This document shows, piece after piece, positions 56,719 through 64,000 of a stretch of 64,000 nt of DNA. Every line of letters starts with the position of its first letter. The stretch's first letter is position 1. Made by a program: the position numbers and the translations under genes. The stretch is from Rhodopirellula baltica (GTDB taxonomy: Bacteria > Planctomycetota > Planctomycetia > Pirellulales > Pirellulaceae): contig PPHI01000037.1 of assembly GCA_002901265.1 (NCBI GenBank), positions 124,001 to 188,000 on the forward strand, read 5' to 3'. The notes below the pieces were generated by a model. That model saw nothing but the letters and a program-made list of their open reading frames with translations, made no database searches and was not told the origin of the DNA.

Positions 56719-57474
56719 ATGCGTCACCACATTCTCGTTGTCGAAGATGAAAAACACCTTGGGGTGGGAATCAAATACAACCTCGAAGCCGAAAGCTATC
56801 GTGTCACGCTGGTCGAGGACGGCCCCACAGCCCTTCGCGTGATCGATGGCGCAAGCGAACCGATCGACCTGATCATCCTCGACCTGATGTTACCCGGAAT
56901 GAGCGGCTATGCGGTGTGCGAGACGATCCGTGATTCCGGCGTCACCACTCCTGTCTTGATGCTGTCCGCACGTACGCTTGCGGAAGACCGGGCGCGAGGA
57001 TTTGACGTTGGTGCGAACCAATACATGAACAAGCCCTTTGAACTCGACGAGCTGCTCAGCCGGGTCAAAAACTTGCTGCAACTGGCCGGCCCGAAAACCA
57101 CCGCCACAACGCCGCGTCGAAGTCGCGATGTGATCGAAACAGTTGACTTTGGGCAAGTCTCTGCCAACTTCATGACCCATGAGGTCGCGGTCGATGGCAA
57201 AGTCGTTCAGACCACTCCCAAGCAACTCAAACTACTTCGCTACTTTGTCGAGAATCCCGATCGTGTGATTAGCCGATCCGAATTGCTGAGCGAAGTCTGG
57301 GAGATTAGCGGTAACCTGCAAACACGTGCGGTCGACCAAACGGTCGCTCAATTGCGAAAGGTCATCGAACCGGACAACGCCAACCCAATTCACTTGTTGA
57401 CCATTCGTGATGCGGGATATCGATTTATCCTGCACCCCGCCGGTGAACAACATGCCGAAGACAACTTCGAATAG
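56719..57474 (+). CDS. OmpR/PhoB-family response regulator
   Basis: Residues 1-120 form the receiver domain, with the acid pocket VVEDE (residues 7-11), phosphoacceptor Asp55 in LIILDLMLPGM, Ser83 in MLSAR and Lys105 in NKPF. The C-terminal domain (about 140-240) is the winged-helix DNA-binding domain of the OmpR class, with LTPKQLKLLRYF-like TTPKQLKLLRYFVENPDRV and TIRDAGYRFI. It should act as the DNA-binding partner of the preceding kinase. No target gene is obvious next to it, and no Shine-Dalgarno site precedes the ATG. Confidence 0.93.
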   Translation: MRHHILVVEDEKHLGVGIKYNLEAESYRVTLVEDGPTALRVIDGASEPIDLIILDLMLPGMSGYAVCETIRDSGVTTPVLMLSARTLAEDRARGFDVGANQYMNKPFELDELLSRVKNLLQLAGPKTTATTPRRSRDVIETVDFGQVSANFMTHEVAVDGKVVQTTPKQLKLLRYFVENPDRVISRSELLSEVWEISGNLQTRAVDQTVAQLRKVIEPDNANPIHLLTIRDAGYRFILHPAGEQHAEDNFE

Positions 57475-57642
57475 CGACTGACTGAAACGCCCGGAAAGAT
57501 GAACACCGTGCGTTCACGCCACCAACAGGATACGTGGCGATGAAGTGTCGGCAATCAGGACGAAACCAAGCCGCTCGGCACGATGAACTGCCGAGCGACC
57601 TGACCACGATCGCCCCTGCCCAAGTGAATCTCGCTCCGGCGG

Positions 57643-58311
57643 TTATTCCTCCTCGGCCTCGTCGCCGGCGGGCGACTCGCTGTCACCATCGGTGGATTCC
57701 TCCGCTGGTGACTCAGCTGGTGACTCGGCGTCGTCGGTCTTGGGTGCGTAGGCGCTCGAATCGACAGGACCGCCGCCACCTGCTGGTGCACCGGCACTTG
57801 CCGGAGGTGCGCCGCCAGGAGCTCCCATTGGGGTGAGACTCTCGCCATACCCCTCGATCGCGCCTTCGTCGTCATCAGCCGGTTTCTCGATCACGACCGA
57901 TTGTGTCGGGCCGACCGAATTGGATTCGTCGTAAGCAAATTTGGCATGACGCGAGAACATCAACTCGTCACCACTTTTGCGATAAGCAACGAACAGTTTG
58001 TGTGGTTTGACGATCAGCCCGCCCATGTAACTGAACACTTCGACGGTTTCGCCACCGTCACTGAATGTCTCCACCGGTTCTTTACCGAGCAACTCGCGAA
58101 CTTCCAGGTTGGTCAAGAAGTCATTGGCAATCCCATTGGCTTTGGTGCTGGCCTCAGTGACCTTGTCATAGTCCGCACTGACAGCCGGGCGAGCAACTTT
58201 GTAGTCGTAAATCAGCGCGACAACCATCAATGCCAGGACGCCGTACAAAATCGCGCTCCGGGCGCTACTGCCTTGCTTGGTCGGTTCAGCGGTTTGCTGT
58301 TCTTCGCTCAT
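57643..58311 (-). CDS. Hypothetical single-span membrane protein with an acidic low-complexity tail
   Basis: From the ATG at 58311 the protein has 222 residues. A transmembrane helix lies at about 19-37 (SAILYGVLALMVVALIYDY), then an extracytoplasmic part of about 110 residues (FSYMGGLIVKPHKLFVAYRK) and a Pro/Ala/Gly/Ser/Glu-rich tail ending EEAEEE-like. I recognise no family. The tail (APPASAGAPAGGGGP) resembles a linker or surface-exposed low-complexity segment. It converges with the response-regulator gene and lies upstream of nothing on its own strand for 180 bases. Confidence 0.65.
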   Translation of the reverse strand: MSEEQQTAEPTKQGSSARSAILYGVLALMVVALIYDYKVARPAVSADYDKVTEASTKANGIANDFLTNLEVRELLGKEPVETFSDGGETVEVFSYMGGLIVKPHKLFVAYRKSGDELMFSRHAKFAYDESNSVGPTQSVVIEKPADDDEGAIEGYGESLTPMGAPGGAPPASAGAPAGGGGPVDSSAYAPKTDDAESPAESPAEESTDGDSESPAGDEAEEE

Positions 58312-58492
58312 TAGAAAAATCTCTGCAGGGGGAAATCTCAGGGCGGCGAAGTGGCTCCACGGGAGAACGATTCGCCATTGCATTCGGGTCTACAGTTTTA
58401 ATCCAGCCGAACGCGTTTCGGGCAAGCTGGTCGGCGTTTGAGAAGTGTTTTTTTCAAAACGCGACGTGACGAATCCGAAATCCGATCCAGTT

Positions 58493-59434
58493 TCACACTT
58501 CGACAGCGTCGCCGAGTCCTGTCATCGATCTTCCGAGCCGACGAAACACAAATTCGTTGCAGCCCCATCCCGACCCGACGGTGCGCAATTGAGTGAGATG
58601 GAATCCCTGCCGCTCAAGCGGAATCACAATGCTTTCGACCGTTGCGACTTCGAATGGCATCCCGCCAACCCAATCGACCCAGTCATGCCATGCCGACATT
58701 CCACGATCGTGGCGTTTTTGTTTCCAATCATGAAACGGCAATGGGTTCTGGCCACGAGCCAACCTAGCGAGTGCAAACTTGCTTTCGTACACCGCCGCGA
58801 TCAGGACCACCCAAAGCCAACGCAAACCGCTGGGCAACCGATGATAAAATTGCTTGATCGCCAACCAGCGGCGACTGGCACCGCCCTGGTCGTTGTAAAT
58901 TGCGATCGCAAGGCAGCCATTTGGCCGAACACACTTTGACGCAAGTTCGATCGCTCGCCGCATGGCTCCCGTGTGATGCAACACGCCCCAGCTATAGACC
59001 AGATCGAACGTTCCCAACGAATCAAGCAGCTCTGGATCGAGTACCGAACCCTGCATCACACGCCATGGCTCAACTGAACGCAACCTCGGCTCACCTGAGG
59101 ATGGCCCGCCCTGCTCTGCCCTGCCCTGCCCTTGCTGACTTTCCGATCGGCCGGCGAATTCTCGCTCCCTCAGCACCTCGGTACATTTGACGGACTGAGG
59201 ATCAAAGTCGATTGAAGTGACATTTGCCCCCAATCGCCACGCGGCCAAGGAGAACAATCCGCTGCCACTGCCAATATCCAGAAACGTTCGCCCAGCCAGC
59301 GGCTGAGCACTGCCCGCGGAATCGATCCCGAGCAACTGCACCAGTGACCGGCAAGCCTCGTCAATTCGCGGTTCATCGACAAAACGCAGGTAGGCTTGCC
59401 AGTTTTCGCCAAAAGCAAACCGCGTTTCGCTCAT
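58493..59434 (-). CDS. Class I SAM-dependent methyltransferase
   Basis: The S-adenosylmethionine site FLDIGSGSGLFSLAAW lies at residues 51-66, with VTSIDFDPQSV (acidic ribose-binding residue) and DLVYSWGVLHHTG following, a pattern of the Methyltransf_11/UbiE type. A stretch at about residues 96-120 (SESQQGQGRAEQGGPSSG) is low-complexity and is encoded by a pentanucleotide array. The C-terminal half is a helical cap with WHDWVDWVGGMPFE. The substrate is unknown. The start codon overlaps the stop of the Ogt gene by four bases, so it ends a four-gene operon (61833 to 58493). Confidence 0.87.
   Translation of the reverse strand: MSETRFAFGENWQAYLRFVDEPRIDEACRSLVQLLGIDSAGSAQPLAGRTFLDIGSGSGLFSLAAWRLGANVTSIDFDPQSVKCTEVLREREFAGRSESQQGQGRAEQGGPSSGEPRLRSVEPWRVMQGSVLDPELLDSLGTFDLVYSWGVLHHTGAMRRAIELASKCVRPNGCLAIAIYNDQGGASRRWLAIKQFYHRLPSGLRWLWVVLIAAVYESKFALARLARGQNPLPFHDWKQKRHDRGMSAWHDWVDWVGGMPFEVATVESIVIPLERQGFHLTQLRTVGSGWGCNEFVFRRLGRSMTGLGDAVEV
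59108..59132 (+). repeat. Pentanucleotide (GCCCT) array inside the methyltransferase gene
   Basis: Five units in a row: GCCCT, GCTCT, GCCCT, GCCCT, GCCCT (plus-strand sense). They code for part of a Gln/Gly-rich linker on the minus strand. A change of one unit would shift the frame downstream of codon 109. Confidence 0.8.
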
Positions 59435-59949
59435 TGCGTTTCCAGGTCCAAAAGAAAACGTTTTGAGTCGACTCCGCCCGGCGCGCTGAACCCGCGGAGT
59501 TCACCTTGGGTGCTGATCACACGGTGGCAAGGGATCACTAACACACAGCGATTGCGTGCCATTGCCGCACCGACAGCTCGGCTTGCGGCTTCGTTGCCAG
59601 CGCGCCCGGCGAGTTCTTTGTACGTGAGTGTCGTGCCTGCTTCGATTTGTTGGCAGCAGTGATAGATCGACTTCGAAAAATCGGTTCGGTCGCGATGATC
59701 GATGGTGATCCCGCTAAAGTCAGGACGCCCGGTTTCGAAGTACTGGGTCAAGGCTTGATCGAGCGATCCTGCGTTGTCGTCTTCATCGGCAGGCAGAACG
59801 TCGGCAATCAATTCGCCTTCGCCGATCCACAACAGCGAATACAACCCGGTGGCCGTCCAGACTGAATGCATTTCGCCGAGTGGTGACTCGTGGCGAAACG
59901 TCCGGTACGCGACCCCACGCAACGTCTTGGGATGATCAAGGCTCATCAT
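59431..59949 (-). CDS. ogt: Methylated-DNA-protein-cysteine S-methyltransferase
   Basis: The protein removes methyl groups from O6-methylguanine by transferring them irreversibly to its own cysteine. The active-site motif IPCHRVI is present, with the helix-turn-helix region LTYKELAGRAGNEAASRAVG, where the arginine finger should lie, and the C-terminal GGVDSKRFLL. With 172 residues it has the Ogt-type two-domain length. I took the first of two adjacent ATG codons at 59949; it overlaps the CPBP gene end by about 14 bases. It belongs to a four-gene minus-strand operon, between the CPBP protease and methyltransferase genes. Confidence 0.93.
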   Translation of the reverse strand: MMSLDHPKTLRGVAYRTFRHESPLGEMHSVWTATGLYSLLWIGEGELIADVLPADEDDNAGSLDQALTQYFETGRPDFSGITIDHRDRTDFSKSIYHCCQQIEAGTTLTYKELAGRAGNEAASRAVGAAMARNRCVLVIPCHRVISTQGELRGFSAPGGVDSKRFLLDLETQ

Positions 59950-60646
59950 CTTCGTCTTCTTCTCCCTGATCCCTTTTGGCAATGACAAACTGCACGGCAT
60001 CGAATGTCGCATGCGCGACGATCGGCACCAACAAGCTTTCTGTCGCGATCAGCAGCACGCCAAAGTAAACGCCCATGATGGACGCGATCACGATATACAG
60101 CTTGGTGATCGGATGAAGCATCCCGAACGCAACCGACGAAAACACCACCGCCGTCGCCAACATTGATGGTGCGGCCACGGCAAATGAATCGCCCACGTCA
60201 TAAGGATTGATCAGCGACGAACTCGGATCTTCGATCGCGGCAAACCAAGGCAACAGACAACCGCGGAATGCCAATTCCTCACCGATGCCAGCACACAGAC
60301 TCAGAATGATCAGCTCCGGATAGCTGAGCGACAAAATCGACTGCATCATCGGCGAATCACTGAGCCGCTTGATCGCCCGGATGCCTTTGTGTGGCACCTT
60401 CATCAACAGGTACACCGCTAACAACATTGGCACCGACGCGGCCGCACCGATGCCGAACTGCTTTAGCACAACCAACGCGTCCGCTTCTTCGATCCTGGGC
60501 AGGTACGCCCGTGCGTCAAAGCCAATCGCGGCGGCAATGATCAATCCGACGAGACCGATTGCCAATTCGAATCCGCAGGCCCAGGCAAACATTAGTTCGT
60601 CGGGCGAATCGTTGATCGGAATCTGGTCTTCGTCCACGGATGTCAA
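59936..60646 (-). CDS. CPBP-family intramembrane metalloprotease
   Basis: The 236-residue integral membrane protein has about six helices. The Abi/CPBP (Rce1-like) motifs are EExxxR in GIGEELAFRG (Glu123, Glu124, Arg128), FxxxH in FGMLHP and HxxxD in AHATFD. These are the catalytic glutamate and metal or water-coordinating residues of a CAAX-type protease. Substrates in bacteria are mostly unknown. An acidic tail (GEEDEDDEP) is unusual. The ATG at 60646 overlaps the ribonuclease D stop by four bases. Confidence 0.9.
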   Translation of the reverse strand: MTSVDEDQIPINDSPDELMFAWACGFELAIGLVGLIIAAAIGFDARAYLPRIEEADALVVLKQFGIGAAASVPMLLAVYLLMKVPHKGIRAIKRLSDSPMMQSILSLSYPELIILSLCAGIGEELAFRGCLLPWFAAIEDPSSSLINPYDVGDSFAVAAPSMLATAVVFSSVAFGMLHPITKLYIVIASIMGVYFGVLLIATESLLVPIVAHATFDAVQFVIAKRDQGEEDEDDEP

Positions 60647-61833
60647 TCTAGTTCAATAAACTCAAGCGGTTGTTCTTGTCGGACGTCGGCAACGCGGATC
60701 GCCGCTTGCCCGTTAAGCAATTTCCGAAACGTCTTGCCAACGATTTCGCCGCGCCAGCCTTGCAGTAACGCAGGCACCTCGTCGCCTTCTTTGCGATCCA
60801 GTTCATACCCCAACACTTCCTTCACGTCGTCGGTGTTGCCAACGATCGAAGGAGCCAATTTGTTTTGTCGGCTGATGCAAGCCATCGAGGTTGTTAGGAA
60901 TTGGCTGAGCATCGGCGAAATCACCGATCGGTTGCGGCGTGGGCGGCGCGGCAATTCATCGTCGGGCGTATCCAATGCGATTTGGATCGCCGCGGCAATG
61001 TCTTCGTAGTGTGCGGAATAGCCTCGCCAATCCATCCCACGAATGCTTTTGATCCGTTTCACATCCGATGAACCGCGTTTGGCGAGTTCGACGATCAAGT
61101 CGTCTCGCATCACCCGCTTCACGGGACGATCCAGCGTCGACGCACGTTTATCCCGCCACCGCCAAAGTTGACGCACGATTTCGAGTTGACGCGGTTTCAA
61201 TCCGGCACAGCCGCTGACGCGATGCCAGCTCTCTTGGTCTTCATAGTCAACGACGGTCTGCTGGCGGATTTGTGTTTCCTCTTCCAACCACTCACTGCGG
61301 CCGAGTTCTTCGATGGCCGCTTTCTGCTGAACGTAGATTTCTTCCAGATCTGTCACGTCCTGCAGCGCGTAGTGAATCTGTTCCCGTGAAAGCGGTCGGT
61401 GACGCCAGTTGGTTCGCGACTCCCCTTTGGCCAGTGTCCGACCGGTCATCCGGTTGACGAGGTTGCCCAGTGAAATCGGGTACTCCATCCCGCTGAAACC
61501 AGCCGCCAATTGTGTGTCAAAAAGTCCGGCGATTGGCTTGCCCGCGAACCGATAACAGAACCGTGATTCCTCACGAGCCGCATGGGCAAGCACCGTGCGT
61601 CCCGGCTGCACCAGCAGGTCCCAAAACGGACCGGTCGTGTGCATCTTCAACGGATCGATAATCGCCAGTCGCCCCGCGGCGGCGACCTGTATCAAGCATA
61701 GCTGAGGCCGATATCGATCCTCGGAGACAAATTCGGTATCAAATGCGATGACAGGTGCATCCGACAACTCGTCACAAAACTGACGAAGTTCGTCGATCGC
61801 GGTGATCGATTCGTAATCCAAGGGTGCGTCCAA
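60643..61833 (-). CDS. rnd: Ribonuclease D
   Basis: Ribonuclease D trims the 3' ends of tRNA and other RNA. The DEDD exonuclease signatures are FDTEFVSEDRY (first Asp and Glu), the middle Asp near LFDTQLAAGFSG and the C-terminal YALQDVTDLEEIY (Tyr and Asp). Two HRDC-type helical domains follow at about 215-290 and 305-390. At 396 residues it is near the E. coli enzyme's 375. It is the first gene of a four-gene operon. The start is divergent from the MfnB-like gene, with 196 bases between them. Confidence 0.93.
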   Translation of the reverse strand: MDAPLDYESITAIDELRQFCDELSDAPVIAFDTEFVSEDRYRPQLCLIQVAAAGRLAIIDPLKMHTTGPFWDLLVQPGRTVLAHAAREESRFCYRFAGKPIAGLFDTQLAAGFSGMEYPISLGNLVNRMTGRTLAKGESRTNWRHRPLSREQIHYALQDVTDLEEIYVQQKAAIEELGRSEWLEEETQIRQQTVVDYEDQESWHRVSGCAGLKPRQLEIVRQLWRWRDKRASTLDRPVKRVMRDDLIVELAKRGSSDVKRIKSIRGMDWRGYSAHYEDIAAAIQIALDTPDDELPRRPRRNRSVISPMLSQFLTTSMACISRQNKLAPSIVGNTDDVKEVLGYELDRKEGDEVPALLQGWRGEIVGKTFRKLLNGQAAIRVADVRQEQPLEFIELD

Positions 61834-62029
61834 ATTCCAACATCAACGATGATCTCGACGAGCCCCACCACCGGATCTCGTCCTCCAAGATAGCCAGCGC
61901 CTCGTACCGGCCAGGGTGAATTCGCAGGCACCATCAAACCCCTCGGCAGGATCCTGCGCAGCCAACCACCTACACTCTAACTGGCCGGATGCCACGCGAC
62001 CATCCGACTTCACCCGCAGAGAGGCGTCA

Positions 62030-62788
62030 TTGACCAAACTAACCGCACCAGAAGGGACACAAACGTCCTCCTCAAGAGCCACGACGAATCTGCTCGTCAG
62101 CGTTCGCAGCGTCCAAGAAGCGCGCATCGCGATTGCGAGCGCTGTCGAGATCATCGATTTGAAAGAACCAAACGGTGGCGCACTCGCACCTGCCTCACCC
62201 GAGGTTTGGGACGAAGTCAGTCGCCTGATCGCCCCCCCCGAACACTCCCGCCTCAAACTCTCCCTCGCGCTCGGCGAATCCGAGACGGCGATTGAGCTCG
62301 CCGATCGGGTGCCACCAACCGCTCGTTTCGCAAAAGCAGGCCCCAGCGGATTGGGTGATGCCACTGAACTGTCCCAACTCTGGAAACAGCTTCGCGAACG
62401 GCTGCCACCCGCTGTCACCTTGGTCGCTGTCGCATACGCGGATTCAGACTTTGCGACGACGATTCCGCCAGAACAGGTGATGTCGTTGGCGAGCCAAAAC
62501 GGCATCCGGCATGTCCTGATCGACACCTTTGGTAAACAAGCCGGTTCGTCGGTGGATCTGCTCGGTACAGCCAGGCTTGAATCTTTGGCGATCGAAGCCC
62601 GCAAGAAAAACATTTGGTGGGCGCTGGCAGGGTCACTGCGTCTGACTGACGCGGAGATGCTGCTCCGGTCGGCAGCGGCACCAAATTGTTTCGCCATCCG
62701 AGGGGCGGTCTGTGAAGGCGATCGGCGCGGCGGGTTAGCAGCCGATCGATTGGCGCGATGGACCGAATTGCTGCGAGGCCGATGCTGA
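62030..62788 (+). CDS. (5-formylfuran-3-yl)methyl phosphate synthase (MfnB, DUF556)
   Basis: The protein has the MfnB (DUF556) pattern: NLLVSVRSVQEARIAIASAV, IIDLKEPNGGALAP, RFAKAGPSG, VAVAYADSDF and a final IRGAVCEGDRRGGL. MfnB condenses two glyceraldehyde 3-phosphate molecules into the furan precursor of methanofuran. Planctomycetes and methylotrophs carry tetrahydromethanopterin-linked C1 genes, and this gene would serve the cofactor for that pathway. The TTG at 62030 is preceded by AGAGAGG at five bases and directly precedes a family-like N-terminus; a GTG at 61916 would add 38 unlikely residues. No other C1 gene lies in the window. Confidence 0.85.
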   Translation: MTKLTAPEGTQTSSSRATTNLLVSVRSVQEARIAIASAVEIIDLKEPNGGALAPASPEVWDEVSRLIAPPEHSRLKLSLALGESETAIELADRVPPTARFAKAGPSGLGDATELSQLWKQLRERLPPAVTLVAVAYADSDFATTIPPEQVMSLASQNGIRHVLIDTFGKQAGSSVDLLGTARLESLAIEARKKNIWWALAGSLRLTDAEMLLRSAAAPNCFAIRGAVCEGDRRGGLAADRLARWTELLRGRC

Positions 62789-62801
62789 CCGGATCAACTG
62801 A

Positions 62802-63029
62802 CTAGACCCAATCCAATCCGGTCAACTTATGCAGCCGCTCTTCGAAGTTACCGATCAAGCCGCCGACCAAAGTCCACTCGTTCTTCGCACGCAGCTCAAT
62901 CTCTCCAAACTTGTTAATCCGCACAATCGAATCGCCTTTTACACCGGCGTCGTGCAACTGTTTGAAGTCGATCTCACCTTCGTTGACGATATCTAGCAGT
63001 GTTTTTCCGGTCAGTTCAATGAATTCCAT
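62802..63029 (-). CDS. Small conserved-looking protein of unknown function
   Basis: From the ATG at 63029 the protein has 75 residues: FIELTGKTLLDIVNEGEIDF, VKGDSIVRINKFGEIELR, then WTLVGGLIGNFEERLHK. It has the even hydrophobic pattern of a small alpha/beta domain, no signal peptide and no membrane segment. I recall similar short proteins in other planctomycetes but know no function. The 46 codons upstream to 63167 look non-coding. It converges on the MfnB-like gene (13-base gap). Confidence 0.7.
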   Translation of the reverse strand: MEFIELTGKTLLDIVNEGEIDFKQLHDAGVKGDSIVRINKFGEIELRAKNEWTLVGGLIGNFEERLHKLTGLDWV

Positions 63030-63276
63030 GGCCTCATCTCGCTCGACAAATACTCGCGAAAACGCGACAAAAGTGAACTTAAAAAGTCGGTCGGGGGTTG
63101 GGTTTCGAATCGGCCAACACCAATCACTAAGATAGTCCCCGCCAAAAGATTCGCGCCGACCGATCACCCAAGATTCGTAAAAACGACACGAATGGTTGCG
63201 GAAGTTGCCGCATCGCTTTCAGAGCGCTATGCTTAATCCAACAGATGTCTTTTCCCATTGGCAAACGAAATCGATC

Positions 63277-64000
63277 ATGCGATTTGTAATCCGACTCTCC
63301 GCGTTGGCTGTCCTGTTTTCCGCACTTGCCGCGGTTACCACTTGGGCACAAACCACGACCGAACAACCCGCCAAGCCGGACACGAATCAAAGCGACAAAG
63401 ACGCTTCCGAATCGGAAAAGTACATTCGGATCGAACGCGACAAAGACGGACGCAAACTGGCCTTACAAACAGCGATCGTGCGATTCGAAGGCCAAGCGGA
63501 AACCGAGCATGCGGGCGTGGTTGTCGACTTGGTTGGCGTCGTTCACATCGGTGAAAAAGATTACTACCGCGAACTGAACGATCTGCTGGGCACCTACGAT
63601 TCGGTGCTTTATGAATTGGTCGCTCCCGACGGGACGCGCATTCGTCCTGAAGACCTCAAACAGCGTCGCTCGATCGTCGCCTCGATGCAAACCGGCATGA
63701 AGGACATGCTGAAGCTGGAATACCAACTGGAACAGATCGACTACATGGCCGAAAACTTTCGGCACGCCGACATGAGCCCAGAAGAGTTCACCGAGGACTT
63801 GGAACGTCGTGGTGACAGTGTCGTAAAGATGATGGCCCGTATGATGGGCGCCGGGCTTGCCACCCAAGCCAAAACCGGTGGTGACCTCGGCGTGCTAATG
63901 GCCTTGTTCAGTCAAGACCGATCGACGGCTATGAAGAACGCGATGGCCAAGCAATTGATTGATATGGAAGCTGTCACGGCTGGAATGGATGATGCCAACG
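63277..64000 (+). CDS. Secreted TraB/GumN-family protein, 3'-truncated by the window edge
   Basis: The frame runs from the ATG at 63277 to the end of the window without a stop, 241 codons. A signal peptide (about residues 1-24, ending TTWAQ) is followed by a polar linker and a TraB-like core: DLVGVVHIGEKDYYRELNDL, then VLYELVAPDG. TraB/TIKI relatives are membrane or extracellular metallohydrolase-like proteins; some are proteases and others lack known activity. The histidine in VVHIGE and the glutamate in LYELV match the two conserved motif positions of the family. The rest of the domain is outside the window. Confidence 0.8.
   Translation, partial: MRFVIRLSALAVLFSALAAVTTWAQTTTEQPAKPDTNQSDKDASESEKYIRIERDKDGRKLALQTAIVRFEGQAETEHAGVVVDLVGVVHIGEKDYYRELNDLLGTYDSVLYELVAPDGTRIRPEDLKQRRSIVASMQTGMKDMLKLEYQLEQIDYMAENFRHADMSPEEFTEDLERRGDSVVKMMARMMGAGLATQAKTGGDLGVLMALFSQDRSTAMKNAMAKQLIDMEAVTAGMDDAN

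Noticed and set aside
63090-63140. Second tRNA suggested by a GGTTTCGAATC-like T-loop
   Set aside because: No acceptor or anticodon stem can be formed around it.

Overview
The window looks like a chromosomal stretch of a planctomycete, most likely of the Pirellulaceae (Rhodopirellula-like). The evidence is a secreted formylglycine sulfatase, three DUF1080 domains in two proteins, a cytochrome c/copper-monooxygenase/EF-hand/redoxin fusion, an extremely long TPR protein, ECF sigma factors, a DUF556/MfnB C1-metabolism gene, and many genes without Shine-Dalgarno sites. There is no prophage, CRISPR array or complete insertion sequence. Housekeeping genes (pyrF, lepA, infC, pckA, lipA, smpB, ribonuclease D, tRNA-Pro) are scattered among planctomycete-specific genes.

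Layout. 1-3.7 kb: 5'-truncated ECF sigma factor, a membrane protein placed like an anti-sigma factor, and the multidomain oxidoreductase. 3.7-7.4 kb: an accessory strip with GC-rich palindromic repeats, an Rpn-family nuclease, a small unknown gene bracketed by 27-bp direct repeats, and a MerR/GyrI regulator preceded by a MerR-type operator. 7.4-11.6 kb: tRNA-Pro(GGG) and a minus-strand MCE/Mla-type lipid-transport operon (MlaE permease, ABC-ATPase-like protein, MlaD, lipoprotein). 11.9-17.1 kb: pyrF, a GT2 glycosyltransferase, DUF1080 protein, sulfatase, FAH-family hydrolase. 17.1-22.3 kb: a translationally coupled ABC-2 exporter operon. 22.5-25.1 kb: two convergent GT4 glycosyltransferases. 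25.1-31.1 kb: structured intergenic region, ROK kinase overlapping lepA, infC-nif3, S4 protein, SHOCT/DUF4870 protein. 31.2-39.0 kb: one 2580-residue secreted TPR protein. 39.0-47.2 kb: pckA, lipA, smpB, a LolD/MacB-like ABC pair, an MFS exporter and a PLC-like phosphodiesterase. 47.6-54.5 kb: ECF sigma factor, a degenerate HtrA-like PDZ protein, a double DUF1080 protein and an ABC exporter. 54.9-58.3 kb: a two-component system flanked by unknown membrane proteins. 58.5-64 kb: a minus-strand operon of ribonuclease D, CPBP protease, Ogt and a methyltransferase, then MfnB-like, a small conserved protein and a 3'-truncated TraB-family protein.

The strongest candidate for something undescribed is the Mla-type operon. 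Its ABC subunit has lost every recognisable catalytic motif (Walker A, Q-loop, signature, Walker B), and its last gene is a lipoprotein with ten cysteines in 34 residues. Other leads are the HtrA-like protein without a catalytic triad, the repeat-bracketed small gene, the MerR operator whose -10 box overlaps the start codon, the ROK kinase without zinc cysteines, and a pentanucleotide array inside a methyltransferase gene. Starts were chosen by Shine-Dalgarno sites, signal peptides, family length and overlaps; where these disagree the entry says so. All calls are by reading; no database search was run.
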